Assembly: GCA_035772405.1 (NCBI GenBank)
Contig: JAYKKM010000310.1
Coordinates: 2,086,001 to 2,150,000 of the forward strand
Length of the DNA: 64,000 nt
Direction: 5' to 3'
From: Chrysogorgia sp. JL179-B06
Taxonomy: Eukaryota; Cnidaria; Anthozoa; Scleralcyonacea; Chrysogorgiidae
In this document: positions 42,101 through 51,170 of the stretch, in pieces
How positions within the stretch are numbered: position 1 is the stretch's first letter
Layout: every line of letters begins with the position of its first letter
Made by a program: the position numbers and the translations under genes
Notes under the pieces: generated by a model
The model's input: only the letters and a program-made list of their open reading frames with translations
The model's database searches: none
What the model was told of the DNA's origin: nothing

Positions 42101-43226
42101 TCGTAAACAAGTTAAGTTATTTGTAGTACATAGGTGATTATCGATATATTCATGGCGTGTAAAATGACTCATACATTTAACACAAAAAGAACTGGTGTTA
42201 AGTTTAGAAAATTCCTTTATGCTTAAGACTACATCGTAATGATTATTATTTAACCATAAACATACAATTTCATTAGTTAATTTAATAAGATTACCCTCAC
42301 TATCAGTTCGTGAATCATAAATTATATTATCGGAATGAGTGTCAGCATACACTAACAAATCAACACCCTGTTTTTTTAAATAATTATTATATACTAACTC
42401 AAACTGTGGGGCACCAACATTACCCTCGGGTATCCCACATTCCCGATATACATTTCGAATTTCTTCACACGTAAATAAATCATCCACGGGTTTATTGGGT
42501 TTTCTTTTCATTATAAAATATTTAGCGTCTTGTTTTAAAAATGATAAACCCACTAATATTGCTAAAGCAAAACAGCAATCTTTCACTGTACGAAATAATA
42601 CATGGCTAAGAATATAAAATACCCCCGTGCGAAATTTACGGCCATATTTTTTTACATTACTTTTCACACCGCCTTTATCTGTAGCATTTCCCTTATTCAA
42701 ACTATTATAAATACTTTTTTTCCTTAATACACTATTTTTTTTTTTATTTGTAGTTATTCCTGCGGGAAAAGTTTGAACTATTACCTTACTATTCCATCCA
42801 TTAGCTATTATTTCTTTATTACTCTGCATAAATTTTTCTATAATATTTAAGAAATATTTAACGTCAAAGTCTTTCACGGTAAAACGGCTGTAGAGAAAAA
42901 CTTTTTGGCGCATTACTAAAGATAAATCTAACATAATCATCATCACTTTTTACATTTGCCCGTGCAATGTTAATTAAATAAGAAAAAACCAACGATAACG
43001 ATTGAATAAAACTAATAAAATTAACCGTTTTTTCCCGTGAAACATCCAAAGAAAAATGTTGTTCAGTGACTTTAAATTTTTCTCTACTAATAGTTTCTAT
43101 ATGATTAACAGAAAAATAATCGTCTATTTTTTCATTTTTCTTACTTTCTTTTTTCTTATTAAATAAACTTACAATTTTATCTATATCTTTTTGACTATAT
43201 TTTAATTTTTTCTGATCATCATTCAT
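39178..43226 (-). pseudogene. Protein-primed family B DNA polymerase, interrupted frames
   Basis: About 1,350 residues in three frames. From 43226: a hydrophilic start. From about 42900: a Cys/His-rich region (repeated CxxC), then exonuclease motifs DFE (LFFFDFETK), HNGGRFD and CCSDVD. From about 40800 to 39178: polymerase motifs YVDFTSLYP, NSLWGKF and LYFDTDSV, plus GGRT. Frame changes lie near 42900 (A5/T5 run), 40816-40822 (A7) and 40750 (short CCC/GG area). It would replicate the element from its termini. Whether the breaks are real or assembly errors decides if B can replicate. Confidence 0.9.
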
Positions 43227-43387
43227 CTTTTTTTTTTTCTAAAACAAGAAAAACACGCCGTTTTATTTTTATTTATGTTTTCGTCTTCTCCATCAACACG
43301 ATCAATAGTAACATCGTATGAATCCTGTATATTAATACATGTCAACGTAAGTATAGGAGGGATTTTTTTTGATAATAAAGAACCCAT
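43223..43387 (-). CDS. 54-residue protein with N-myristoylation signal
   Basis: Begins MGSLLSKK, a textbook myristoylation consensus (Gly2, Ser6, basic 7-8). Then an acidic middle (DRVDGEDENIN) and a Cys-containing basic end (ACFSCFRKKKR). Its TGA overlaps the polymerase ATG (ATGA). It is probably membrane-anchored and co-transcribed with the polymerase. No homologue recognised. Confidence 0.6.
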   Translation of the reverse strand: MGSLLSKKIPPILTLTCINIQDSYDVTIDRVDGEDENINKNKTACFSCFRKKKR

Positions 43388-43428
43388 TTAAAAAAAACTA
43401 AAACAAAAAAAAGAGAGTAAAAAAAAAT

Positions 43429-43743
43429 ATGAGTGAAATTGTGTATATTGAAATTTATTTACAAGCGTCTAATTTACCTTATATCGGGTATGAAATTCAA
43501 GATAATGATCCCTCAATATTATTTACGCCGTATCTTTTAAGGGAATGTTTACTAAATTTTACAGAAGATAAAGAAAAGATAATACCTATTTCATCAAAGA
43601 TTTTAAAACAAAGAATAACAGAATTAAAAAAAGAAATATACAACTGCCCCGAAGATATTATCTATAAAGTTGAATGTTTGGTAAATTTTATTCAGATGCA
43701 TGAAAAAAATAATGATTATTTAGGAATAAAAACTATATTTTAA
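43429..43743 (+). CDS. 104-residue protein of unknown function
   Basis: Intact: MSEIVYIEIYLQASN, a helical Lys/Glu-rich C-terminal half with CPEDIIYKVECLVNF. It is the first gene of a three-gene plus-strand block with SET and QKGG genes. Divergent from the polymerase block. Confidence 0.55.
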   Translation: MSEIVYIEIYLQASNLPYIGYEIQDNDPSILFTPYLLRECLLNFTEDKEKIIPISSKILKQRITELKKEIYNCPEDIIYKVECLVNFIQMHEKNNDYLGIKTIF

Positions 43744-43748
43744 AAAAA

Positions 43749-44300
43749 ATGGTAAGAGTTAAGTTACCTCGAAAAAAAAGACGCAATGATAAATCTCAAA
43801 GTATACGTCACGTTCTTCAATGTAGAAGTAAAACCTTAAAAAAAATAAGATGTCGTAAACGAACAGCAAAAACAAAAAAATGTTGGACTCATTTAGCAAA
43901 ACAAAATAACTTACGTATCAAGAAATCAACGATCCCAAATGCGGGTGAAGGATTATTTGCTTGGAAAAAACCTTTTAAACCTGATCGTAATATTTCTTAT
44001 TATACGGGTCAAAAAACAACACAGTCCAAATTGGATCGTAAATATGGTAAAAACACAAATGCTGTATATAGTATTTGTAACGATGCAAACACTTGTATCG
44101 ATGCTTATTTGACAACTCACGCCGCAGCACGTTATGCGAATAATGGGAAAACCGGTTCTATATATAAAAATAATTCCGATTTTGTTTACGATCCCAATAA
44201 TAAAAAAATGTATTTAGAGAGTATAAAACATATAAAAGCCCATGAAGAAATTTTTGCAGACTATGGTGATAACTATTGGCAGAGAAAACAACCTTCATAA
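43749..44300 (+). CDS. SET-domain protein with N-terminal zinc-knuckle-like motif
   Basis: 183 residues, intact. Basic N-terminus (1-20). Cys25-Cys35-Cys45-His48 (CRSKTLKKIRC, CWTH) suggest a metal site. The SET domain follows: NAGEGLFAW (64-72), a central ISYYTG, AARYANNGK (126-134, the NHS-type pocket region, divergent) and EEIFADYGDNYW (166-177, the catalytic Tyr motif). SET proteins methylate lysines, often on histones. This one could modify host chromatin or the element's own basic proteins (inference). No post-SET Cys cluster is visible. Confidence 0.85.
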   Translation: MVRVKLPRKKRRNDKSQSIRHVLQCRSKTLKKIRCRKRTAKTKKCWTHLAKQNNLRIKKSTIPNAGEGLFAWKKPFKPDRNISYYTGQKTTQSKLDRKYGKNTNAVYSICNDANTCIDAYLTTHAAARYANNGKTGSIYKNNSDFVYDPNNKKMYLESIKHIKAHEEIFADYGDNYWQRKQPS

Positions 44301-44302
44301 CA

Positions 44303-44587
44303 ATGGTAGGAAGAATAAGAGAATTACGGGGTGGTGATTTTAAGGGGGAAAAAAGGCAACGTGGGGGTATTTTTAAAGGGAAAAAAAGGCAACGTGGAGG
44401 AAATAAAACAGTCAATAAATACGGCAAACTTTTTATAAACGATTTTAAAAAAGAGCTTAAAAAAAAAGCTAAAGTAGTAAAAATTATTGCAAAACTAGGA
44501 ACGAAAAAAATCAAAAGACAATTTCAAAAAGGAGGACTTGTATATCATAAACCCAGAAACCATGTTGAAAAGTTTTTAATGTATTAA
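44303..44587 (+). CDS. Basic protein with RQRGG/QKGG motifs
   Basis: 94 residues from ATG at 44303. ELRGG, KRQRGG twice in a tandem repeat, then a Lys-rich helix and FQKGGLVYHK. Same class as the proteins at 34532 and 38146. Two bases after the SET stop. Possible capsid-core peptide processed at the GG sites (inference). Confidence 0.6.
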   Translation: MVGRIRELRGGDFKGEKRQRGGIFKGKKRQRGGNKTVNKYGKLFINDFKKELKKKAKVVKIIAKLGTKKIKRQFQKGGLVYHKPRNHVEKFLMY

Positions 44588-44612
44588 TTTTTTTTAAATA
44601 AAAAACATACAT

Positions 44613-45098
44613 TCAGTGTATTATTTCGTTACATAAGAGGTTATTGTCCATTGAATATTTTTCTACATTATAAGCTCTTATTTCATTAAAATTTACACTG
44701 ATGAAATTAGGGTAATCCACATTACATTCGCATTCCCCTTTACATTTTTTACAAGTGTATTTTATAGTTTTATTATAAACAAAAAAATCATAATATAATG
44801 CTATAATACTCCTAAAGCACTCATAACTAAAACAATGTTTTCTATCATAATCTAGTATCTTTAAATATTCTCCAATTCTTTTGTCGTTGATACGTGGGGA
44901 TAGGTCATCATTCCATGCTTCACATATTTTACGAAGAAATTCATAACATTCTTCTGGAATGTCGTGTTCCTCTTGATGTATAATATACATTTTGGGATTT
45001 TTTGAACATTCTACTTCCAGTATAAATTTATACCGTAAATATTTTTCATAATCAGCAATAGATATTAGTAGATGATATCTTGATTTTTCAATTTCCAT
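44613..45098 (-). CDS. 161-residue protein with CxxC cluster
   Basis: Intact. Helical acidic first two thirds; then CKKCKGECEC near residue 125, a likely metal-binding knuckle. No family recognised. Convergent with the SET block. Confidence 0.55.
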   Translation of the reverse strand: MEIEKSRYHLLISIADYEKYLRYKFILEVECSKNPKMYIIHQEEHDIPEECYEFLRKICEAWNDDLSPRINDKRIGEYLKILDYDRKHCFSYECFRSIIALYYDFFVYNKTIKYTCKKCKGECECNVDYPNFISVNFNEIRAYNVEKYSMDNNLLCNEIIH

Positions 45099-45106
45099 AC
45101 TTCCTA

Positions 45107-45205
45107 CTAAATGCCAAAAAAAACGGATTCCACATAACTATATTGTGTTAAATCATGATAAATCTTATACCCCTCTTGATTTTGTACTCGCTGAAACATA
45201 GCCAT
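45107..45205 (-). CDS. 32-residue open frame, possible tail of a small gene
   Basis: MAMFQRVQNQEGYKIYHDLT and 12 more residues. The same frame is open upstream to the stop of the 45236 gene, so this may be the end of a slightly longer, frame-shifted gene starting near 45250. Weak support. Confidence 0.3.
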   Translation of the reverse strand: MAMFQRVQNQEGYKIYHDLTQYSYVESVFFGI

Positions 45206-45235
45206 GACACGTACCTCTCTTTGATAAAACGATCT

Positions 45236-45928
45236 TTATATATAGACATATCTACGTATATCCATCGGAATAAACAATAGAAATATCGTATTCATTATAG
45301 GGGTGATTCGCTTCAGCCAATTTAAGACCATATTTAAAAAAAAATGCTCATCTACAAATTGAATGTTTTGAATCAATATAAAATCTTCGTCAGCAGGTAA
45401 ATTATAAGCTAAATCTACAAAACGTTTACCCTCGTTAAAGAAATTTTTCTCAGGATCAATAAACAATTGATTAGAGCTAAAATAGGGTTTATTAGGTTTT
45501 CCAATATATGCTCCAAATTCATCCAGGTCGAATAACTCTTTTTTAACTTGAACAATACTCCATCCTAATGCATCGTTATATGTTTCTACAATATTATTTT
45601 TAAGTTTTACATCAATACTATGAATTATTTTTCGTTTATACCAATCTTTTTTTCTTGCTTCTAATTCTCCCGTAAGATAATTCGCTTTTTTTGTTTGAAA
45701 ACTTCTATTGTCACTAAATGTCAATGAAAAATCAGTAAATGGCCCTGGAGCACGAATATTTGTTTTAATTTTAAAACCGTCAAGAAAACTCGATGGTATT
45801 ACACCGTGTGTCCAAGGTACTTCTTGAAACGCATATAGATTATTTGCTGATTTTAACGCAATTGTCGCGTATTTTCTTGGATTAATAAGCGAAAAACGTT
45901 CATAATGGATCATTTTTTTCTGACTCAT
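45236..45928 (-). CDS. 230-residue unknown protein
   Basis: ATG at 45928. Strand-rich (FKIKTNIRAPGPFTDFSLTF, IIHSIDVKLKNNIVETYND). Near the end a T8 run at about 45335-45345 may shift the frame: the alternative frame (FFKYGLKLAEANHPYNEYDI) looks more natural than the hydrophobic tail of the current one. No recognised domain. Confidence 0.6.
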   Translation of the reverse strand: MSQKKMIHYERFSLINPRKYATIALKSANNLYAFQEVPWTHGVIPSSFLDGFKIKTNIRAPGPFTDFSLTFSDNRSFQTKKANYLTGELEARKKDWYKRKIIHSIDVKLKNNIVETYNDALGWSIVQVKKELFDLDEFGAYIGKPNKPYFSSNQLFIDPEKNFFNEGKRFVDLAYNLPADEDFILIQNIQFVDEHFFLNMVLNWLKRITPIMNTIFLLFIPMDIRRYVYI

Positions 45929-46296
45929 TTTAATTCCAATAAGAGAAAAAAAATAAGAACGTTTTATTTATACTATACGTAGAATGATATCATTTTTTAT
46001 ATATTTAAATGTACAAAGAGTTTCTATGATCATCTTATTTTTTTTAAAACTTCTCTCCTATTTTTACAAAAATAGTGTTTTTGATAACATGTACATCATT
46101 AACAAAATAATAACGTTCTAATGTACGTTTTATTTTTAAAATATAAACATTTCTTAAATGTGCTTTTGATAATTTTTTAAACAATCTTTGTGTTTCTAAA
46201 AATAAAAGGAAAATACATTCAATATTTTTTTGATTTTTTTTTAAATCAAAAAGTGTATTTTTTTATTTAGGAAAAATGTTCAGGAGAGAATAAATT
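45929..46296 (-). other. AT-rich spacer with a coding-like fragment
   Basis: On the reverse strand, 46044 to about 46220 reads as an open frame of about 55 residues (FKKLSKAHLRNVYILKIKRT, YYFVNDVHV) without a start. Possibly the end of a lost gene. Otherwise nothing. Confidence 0.3.
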
Positions 46297-47082
46297 TTAA
46301 AAATTAAATTCCTTATCATACATAGCTAGTACAGATCGTTCATTATCCCCATCTTCTAATTTACGAAACAAACATGCAGCAAATAAAAGACATTCAAACA
46401 AACTACAATGATACAATAAACATGTGGGTTCACTAGTATGATACCAACAATTTCTTGGCTTAAGATTATAAAACGAAAGTAAATAATCGTACTTCTCAAT
46501 TCCAAAATATTCAAGATTCACACAATGTAAAATAGTTTTTTCTTGAAGTGTTTTAACTAACGACGATTCTTTATCACCGCCTTTATACCCGATAATAGCA
46601 TTCGGGGGAAAAACATTACGAAATAAATAACTTAATCTATTTATAAGTTCACTTTGACTAAAATAATCTCTTGATTTTTTTTCAGATAAATTGTCTAATC
46701 CATGACATCGATATTGATAGTAGACAGTAGACCGTTCCCTTCGAGTTAGTTCTTTGTAGGGTTTTAACTCCCCATCATAACAATGATAAATAAAATACTT
46801 GTTCGTTTGAAGTTCAAGAAGAGTTACTTCACGATAACTGGGTCTCTCTCCCTTAAACTGGTAACATTCACAATCCATTATATGTGTGATACGCGATAAA
46901 AATAATTTCTGTCGTTCTTGGGATATTTCTTCTTTACATTTGTTTAATGCACAATTATATTTACCCGCATACAACTCTTCGATAGTCGTCCCTTCAGATT
47001 CTTCCTGGAGGTTTGTCTCTAACGGGATGTAGTCATCTGCTTCTTTAATTTCGCTGCTCTTCTTCTCAAATATTTTTGCCAT
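46297..47082 (-). CDS. Putative DEDD/RNase-H-fold exonuclease-like protein
   Basis: 261 residues, intact. HIMDCECYQF (residues about 67-76) has the DxE of an exonuclease I motif, followed by YREVTLLEL and YIYHC-type strands. Later, AIIGYKGGDKESSLVKTL and HCVNLEYFGI, then CWYHTSEPTCLLYHC. I recall similar VKG...NLE...CxxH layouts in DnaQ-like proteins of invertebrate mobile elements. Tentative; the third acidic residue is not certain. Confidence 0.4.
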   Translation of the reverse strand: MAKIFEKKSSEIKEADDYIPLETNLQEESEGTTIEELYAGKYNCALNKCKEEISQERQKLFLSRITHIMDCECYQFKGERPSYREVTLLELQTNKYFIYHCYDGELKPYKELTRRERSTVYYQYRCHGLDNLSEKKSRDYFSQSELINRLSYLFRNVFPPNAIIGYKGGDKESSLVKTLQEKTILHCVNLEYFGIEKYDYLLSFYNLKPRNCWYHTSEPTCLLYHCSLFECLLFAACLFRKLEDGDNERSVLAMYDKEFNF

Positions 47083-47493
47083 CTCTCTCTCCTACACTCA
47101 GACTGATATTAATTATTTTCGACATCGGGTTTTATAATAGCATCCTGCGTAACTATGTGTTACTGTGGGTAGATTAGTTTGACCAATCAGAGTTCGTTGA
47201 TTAAAGCTTTCATGTCATCCCGATGATTTGTGATACTCATGTACAATGAATGTGTGTTGTAGGAATTAGAGACGCGCATCCATAATTAGCGATTCCTTCT
47301 AAACAAATACTTGGGGATTAGTTGCCGCAATGCTATGTTGTGGGATTAACGATACGAATCCCTAATGTTGTTCTAAAACACATACACGTCAAATCAGTTG
47401 ATATATTATATAGTGTAATTACAATAATACTTTTTTCAAATTTTTGATCAAAAATCGTGTTAAATTCTACATGTAGAAATATATATTATAAGA
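47083..47493. promoter_or_regulatory. Divergent intergenic region with GGATTA/TAATCC words
   Basis: It separates the divergent genes at 47082 and 47494. Contains GGGGATTAG, GGGATTAACG, CGAATCCCTAATG and an AATCAGAGTT/CCAATCAG word, similar to the region at 51.7-51.9 kb. A TATATATTATAAG lies near 47480. Confidence 0.4.
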
Positions 47494-48732
47494 ATGGGAA
47501 AAATAGTATATATATACAAGTCGATTTCTTTAACAAACGCGTTCCATCATTCGTTTTTGAGAATGTCGTTAAACATTGGTGATAAAAGAAGCTATGCAGA
47601 AGCTAATGATCAGGGTCCCAATATTAAGACGATATTGAAAATTGTGTATTATATACAACATTTTCGTAACCGATACATTGGATTATTATTTGCCGTCTGT
47701 GACTTATGTGACTATTACTATGGGGGAATTATCGAATGTATGGAAATTGAATCGAGACAAATTGGTCAGGGATATAAAGATTACGCCTATATTGAAAAAA
47801 TGAAACCTGAAATGAACCAAGATGAATGCAAGGATTGGCGAATCTTAACAGATAAACAACACTATATAATACCTGTTGTTCATACACAACGAAAATATTA
47901 TATTTATGGTGAAAAACTCTGTGAGCGTTATCACAAATTACTATTAATACCCGCTCAAACATTAATGAAATGTATTTTTCATTTGAATGATAATCATTCT
48001 GATAATTTTTTTATTGAAATTCAAAACAGTTATTACCCAAGAAATGATATTTACCACTTTATTTCTATTACTATTAATGATGAGCAAACTACAATTCCTA
48101 AAGCGATGGGGTATGGAGGGTCTTATCTTTGTAATACATTACATAGACTTAATCGTTGTTTTAGTCATGAATTTACATATTGCTGTATTTATTTATATTT
48201 TATAGATCCGTTTTATTTGAAGGCTACTTTTTATTATCTACATAATTTAGATAATTTTGAGAAAATAGTGTATCAACTTGTATGTTGTTTTATTTTCTTT
48301 TGCGAAAATCATAACCCTATATCAAAACTTAAAACTAGTAACGATAGGGTTTATACTTTTAATCTCGATAAGATTGTTAAGCTGATGCTAACGAAAACCC
48401 CACCCTGTACCTGTTGTTATAAAAATTGTCAGAAATACTCTTATTGGTTTAAATTATTCTATAAGACAAGTAAACCCTATAAGTTTAAAGTCAGTTTATT
48501 ATCAGATCAAGTTAAAAATAATAGTATTATACAAAATAATAGCCCCCTTAGTTTACAATATTACCCCCCGCATATGGATATAATATATAATTATTCTATA
48601 AGGGTAAGGATTACATCTAATACCCGTACATCAACTACTTTTATTATTAAGAGTATTATAGAATCATATAATATTAACTTTGAAGATCCTGACATTATAA
48701 TACAGAGTATTGAAAAATTGTATTTAGACTAA
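47494..48732 (+). CDS. 412-residue protein, paralogue of 29269
   Basis: Intact; a second ATG at 47563 (MSLNIGDKRSY) may be the true start because homology to the 29269 protein begins shortly after. Shared segments are described at 29269. It has CTCCYKNCQK (Cys cluster) and is rich in Tyr/His/Cys. Its stop overlaps the convergent gene tail at 48724. Function unknown. Confidence 0.7.
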   Translation: MGKIVYIYKSISLTNAFHHSFLRMSLNIGDKRSYAEANDQGPNIKTILKIVYYIQHFRNRYIGLLFAVCDLCDYYYGGIIECMEIESRQIGQGYKDYAYIEKMKPEMNQDECKDWRILTDKQHYIIPVVHTQRKYYIYGEKLCERYHKLLLIPAQTLMKCIFHLNDNHSDNFFIEIQNSYYPRNDIYHFISITINDEQTTIPKAMGYGGSYLCNTLHRLNRCFSHEFTYCCIYLYFIDPFYLKATFYYLHNLDNFEKIVYQLVCCFIFFCENHNPISKLKTSNDRVYTFNLDKIVKLMLTKTPPCTCCYKNCQKYSYWFKLFYKTSKPYKFKVSLLSDQVKNNSIIQNNSPLSLQYYPPHMDIIYNYSIRVRITSNTRTSTTFIIKSIIESYNINFEDPDIIIQSIEKLYLD

Positions 48733-49123
48733 TTTAAAAAATTCAAAGAATATATTCCACAACCAAAACCACGACGTGTGTTTTTTATCATGGGGATATA
48801 AAATGAATTTAAGATGCGAATTTCTAAAATCTAAAATTGTTTGACGTACAAATATTTTGATATAATATTCCTCATTATCAATGCGTTTATATCTAAAAAA
48901 AACACAGGATTAAAGCAAAAAATGCTATTATTTGTCCAATTTCATGGCGATCCATACGATTATAGACATCTAAAAGTTCACGTGGACATTTTAAATAGGC
49001 AATAATATTTTTAAATAAATTCTCATGTTCGTCAAGACATTTCCACACACTTTGTTCCATATTTTTATTGATTTTTATTTCAAAACGTGCCAGTTCTTTT
49101 ACCATGACATTCCACACCTCCAT
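48724..49123 (-). pseudogene. Unknown protein, frameshift at an A8 run
   Basis: 76 residues in frame from 49123 (ARFEIKINKNMEQSVWK, IIAFFALILCFF). At 48895-48902 the frame changes, and a further 55 residues (RIDNEEYYIKIFVRQTILDF, HTSWFWLWNIFF) run to a stop at 48724. Likely one gene of about 132 residues. Function unknown. Confidence 0.5.
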
Positions 49124-49159
49124 GTTTTCACATTACTGATATTTTTATTTAGAACAATA

Positions 49160-50305
49160 TCATTTTATACATTTCGGTTTCTTTTTTTTTAAATCATTCT
49201 TTCGTTTCAAATCCTTATTATTATCCAATATATATCGTTTTTCCATAAGGTCACTCGTAAATTTTCTAGAACGCCATTGCAAATATTGTTTATTTATATA
49301 TAGTTTCTCAATATAGAGACCCTCTAACTCACGATATTTATCGCGTTGTGTACAAATAATATCTTGATCATAATTCGAATAGATTGTCATTCGTTTTTCT
49401 TCATGATGTTCGTCGCCTTTTTTTTCACGTTTCATATATATTAACGAACGTTTATAACATCTTTTCTTCAATGGTGGATCGTTCAATACTTCTCGGTCGT
49501 CTTCCTCTTCTTCTTCTTCCTCTTCTTCACACACTGGAAATAATGGCTGGGGTGAATTAGGTGGCTGGGGTAGTTGTGGTGGTGAAAGAGGAATAGGAGA
49601 TAATGTTGGGGAAAGAGCATTTGCTAATTCATCCACAATTTGTAATAATTGTTTTCCTTGTTGAACGGGTACCATTTCATCACACATTCGTATTAAATTC
49701 GCAGGAGAAGGAATAGGGATTTGTCCGAAGAAATCAATGGGCATATCGTATATGTAATTATCTAATTCATCTTCGGGCCGTGGCGGTGAGATCGTTTGCG
49801 GTGGAATAGGAGATGTATTATACTTTGCTTGCAGTGTTTGAAGAGGTATATTATACTGTTCTTGCGATAGTAGAGGAGGTAGGTGGTTTACTTGTGTGGG
49901 TAGAGACGGTATCTTTGCTTGCCACGACGACATGTTATACTTCGCTTGCGGTAGTAGAGGTGAATTTACTTGCGGGGGTAGAGACGGTATCTTTGCTTGC
50001 CGTGGTGACGTGTTATACTTCGCTTGCGGATGTAGAATGTAACTGGGTTGTTCTTGAGCTATCGGTACAGCGAAATTTAATTGCGACTGTGCAATGTTGT
50101 CTTTAGTTGTACAATGTTTGACTTTCTTTGTTCCTCTGATTTCTTGACGGTATGATGTTTCACCATCTGAAATATCCCGAGCCTTATTACGATATTCTTG
50201 TCGCTCTAGACGACGTTGTTTTAACATTTTAGGAATATCTTTTCCTCTACTTTCAAACCGAGCAATTGATTTTCCACTTTCCAAATTTTTATGAGTCTGC
50301 TTCAC
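49160..50305 (-). CDS. Proline-rich repeat protein with acidic run and basic tail
   Basis: 381 residues, intact. Basic start; residues about 85-175 carry repeated QAKYN(T/M)S..QAKIPSLP.QV units; then Pro-rich (PLSPPQLPQPPNSPQPLFP), a Glu/Asp run near 275, and a Lys/Arg-rich helical C-terminus. Intrinsically disordered by appearance. Could be a scaffold, core or regulatory protein; no family recognised. Confidence 0.6.
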   Translation of the reverse strand: MKQTHKNLESGKSIARFESRGKDIPKMLKQRRLERQEYRNKARDISDGETSYRQEIRGTKKVKHCTTKDNIAQSQLNFAVPIAQEQPSYILHPQAKYNTSPRQAKIPSLPPQVNSPLLPQAKYNMSSWQAKIPSLPTQVNHLPPLLSQEQYNIPLQTLQAKYNTSPIPPQTISPPRPEDELDNYIYDMPIDFFGQIPIPSPANLIRMCDEMVPVQQGKQLLQIVDELANALSPTLSPIPLSPPQLPQPPNSPQPLFPVCEEEEEEEEEDDREVLNDPPLKKRCYKRSLIYMKREKKGDEHHEEKRMTIYSNYDQDIICTQRDKYRELEGLYIEKLYINKQYLQWRSRKFTSDLMEKRYILDNNKDLKRKNDLKKKKPKCIK

Positions 50306-50565
50306 ACGAGCAATAATGATATTGTGACTAAAAAAATTAGGAACAAACGCTTATAAAAAACACGTTAAAAAAAATGGGGTATCCTGATTGGTTGAACTTA
50401 ATTCCCTAATAAAATATCGGAGTATTCTCATTGGTTGAATGATAAAATCAATATTATAAGATGCCCGACTATTACTAATACATGTAAATCTTTTTAATCT
50501 TTTTGTTGACTTAATGCAGTACACATTACCCCAAAATATTTATCGGGTAAAACGTTGCAGGGAAA

Positions 50566-50575
50566 GATATAAAAA
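50566..50575 (+). promoter_or_regulatory. TATA-box-like element upstream of 50616
   Basis: GATATAAAAA about 40 bp before the ATG at 50616. CCAAT-type words (GATTGGTTGAA, CATTGGTTGAATG) lie near 50385 and 50430. Confidence 0.4.
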
Positions 50576-50615
50576 CACACGTTAGAAGTCATATTTTTTT
50601 TAGAACACTTTCAAA

Positions 50616-50879
50616 ATGATAGCAGGTACTAAAGAAAATCCACTGTTGGTAATACTGACCGATTTAGCAAAGTATTTTTCACACATTGAATATCACGTGG
50701 TTGAATGTCGTAAAGTGGATATGTTACCCAACAATGCACGTGCCGATAGAATACTATATAAGATACTATTGTTATGGGATGAGAAATATATATATACCTA
50801 CTCATCGGACGATTTTACACATTTGATCGGACAATTTGTACATGTAGCAATCGAGGAACCTCCGCCGTATCAACCATGA
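50616..50879 (+). CDS. Small module-family protein, YIYTY subgroup
   Basis: 87 residues, intact: LAKYFSHIEYHVVECRK, LYKILLLWDEKYIYTYSSDD, LIGQFVHV, ending PPPYQP. PPPY is a WW-domain ligand (late-domain-like) motif at the very C-terminus. Its TGA overlaps the next ATG (ATGA). The homologue in A is at 3198, beside the homologue of the next gene. Confidence 0.7.
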   Translation: MIAGTKENPLLVILTDLAKYFSHIEYHVVECRKVDMLPNNARADRILYKILLLWDEKYIYTYSSDDFTHLIGQFVHVAIEEPPPYQP

Positions 50880-51118
50880 ATCAAGCAACATTCATAGATA
50901 TAATATCTATGAAGGCTCTATCTCGTGAACGAAATCTACAGTTAATGGATTCAAGACCAATACCCAAACCTGCTGGCGAACCGATACAGATGTATGAACT
51001 TTTCTTTAACGATGCACATAACAATTATTTTAAAATCGAATTCGATTCCTCCGAACACGCTAAGATTGGTAAAAGTATATATCTTACCAATCACTATATA
51101 TTTATCGTCAAAGATTAA
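50876..51118 (+). CDS. Small module-family protein, PIPK subgroup
   Basis: 80 residues, intact. LMDSRPIPKPAGEPIQMYEL, NNYFKIEFDS, IGKSIYLTNHYIF. Four-base overlap with 50616 implies coupled expression. The homologue at 3550 has the same core. Confidence 0.7.
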   Translation: MNQATFIDIISMKALSRERNLQLMDSRPIPKPAGEPIQMYELFFNDAHNNYFKIEFDSSEHAKIGKSIYLTNHYIFIVKD

Positions 51119-51170
51119 TCCCTTTGTATATATAGACATCTCTACCCAAAAACATTAATTATTAGACACG

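Noticed and set aside
47321..47380. Tandem GGGATTA words as telomere-like repeats
   Set aside because: Spacing is irregular and only a few copies are present; TTAGGG-type repetition is absent.
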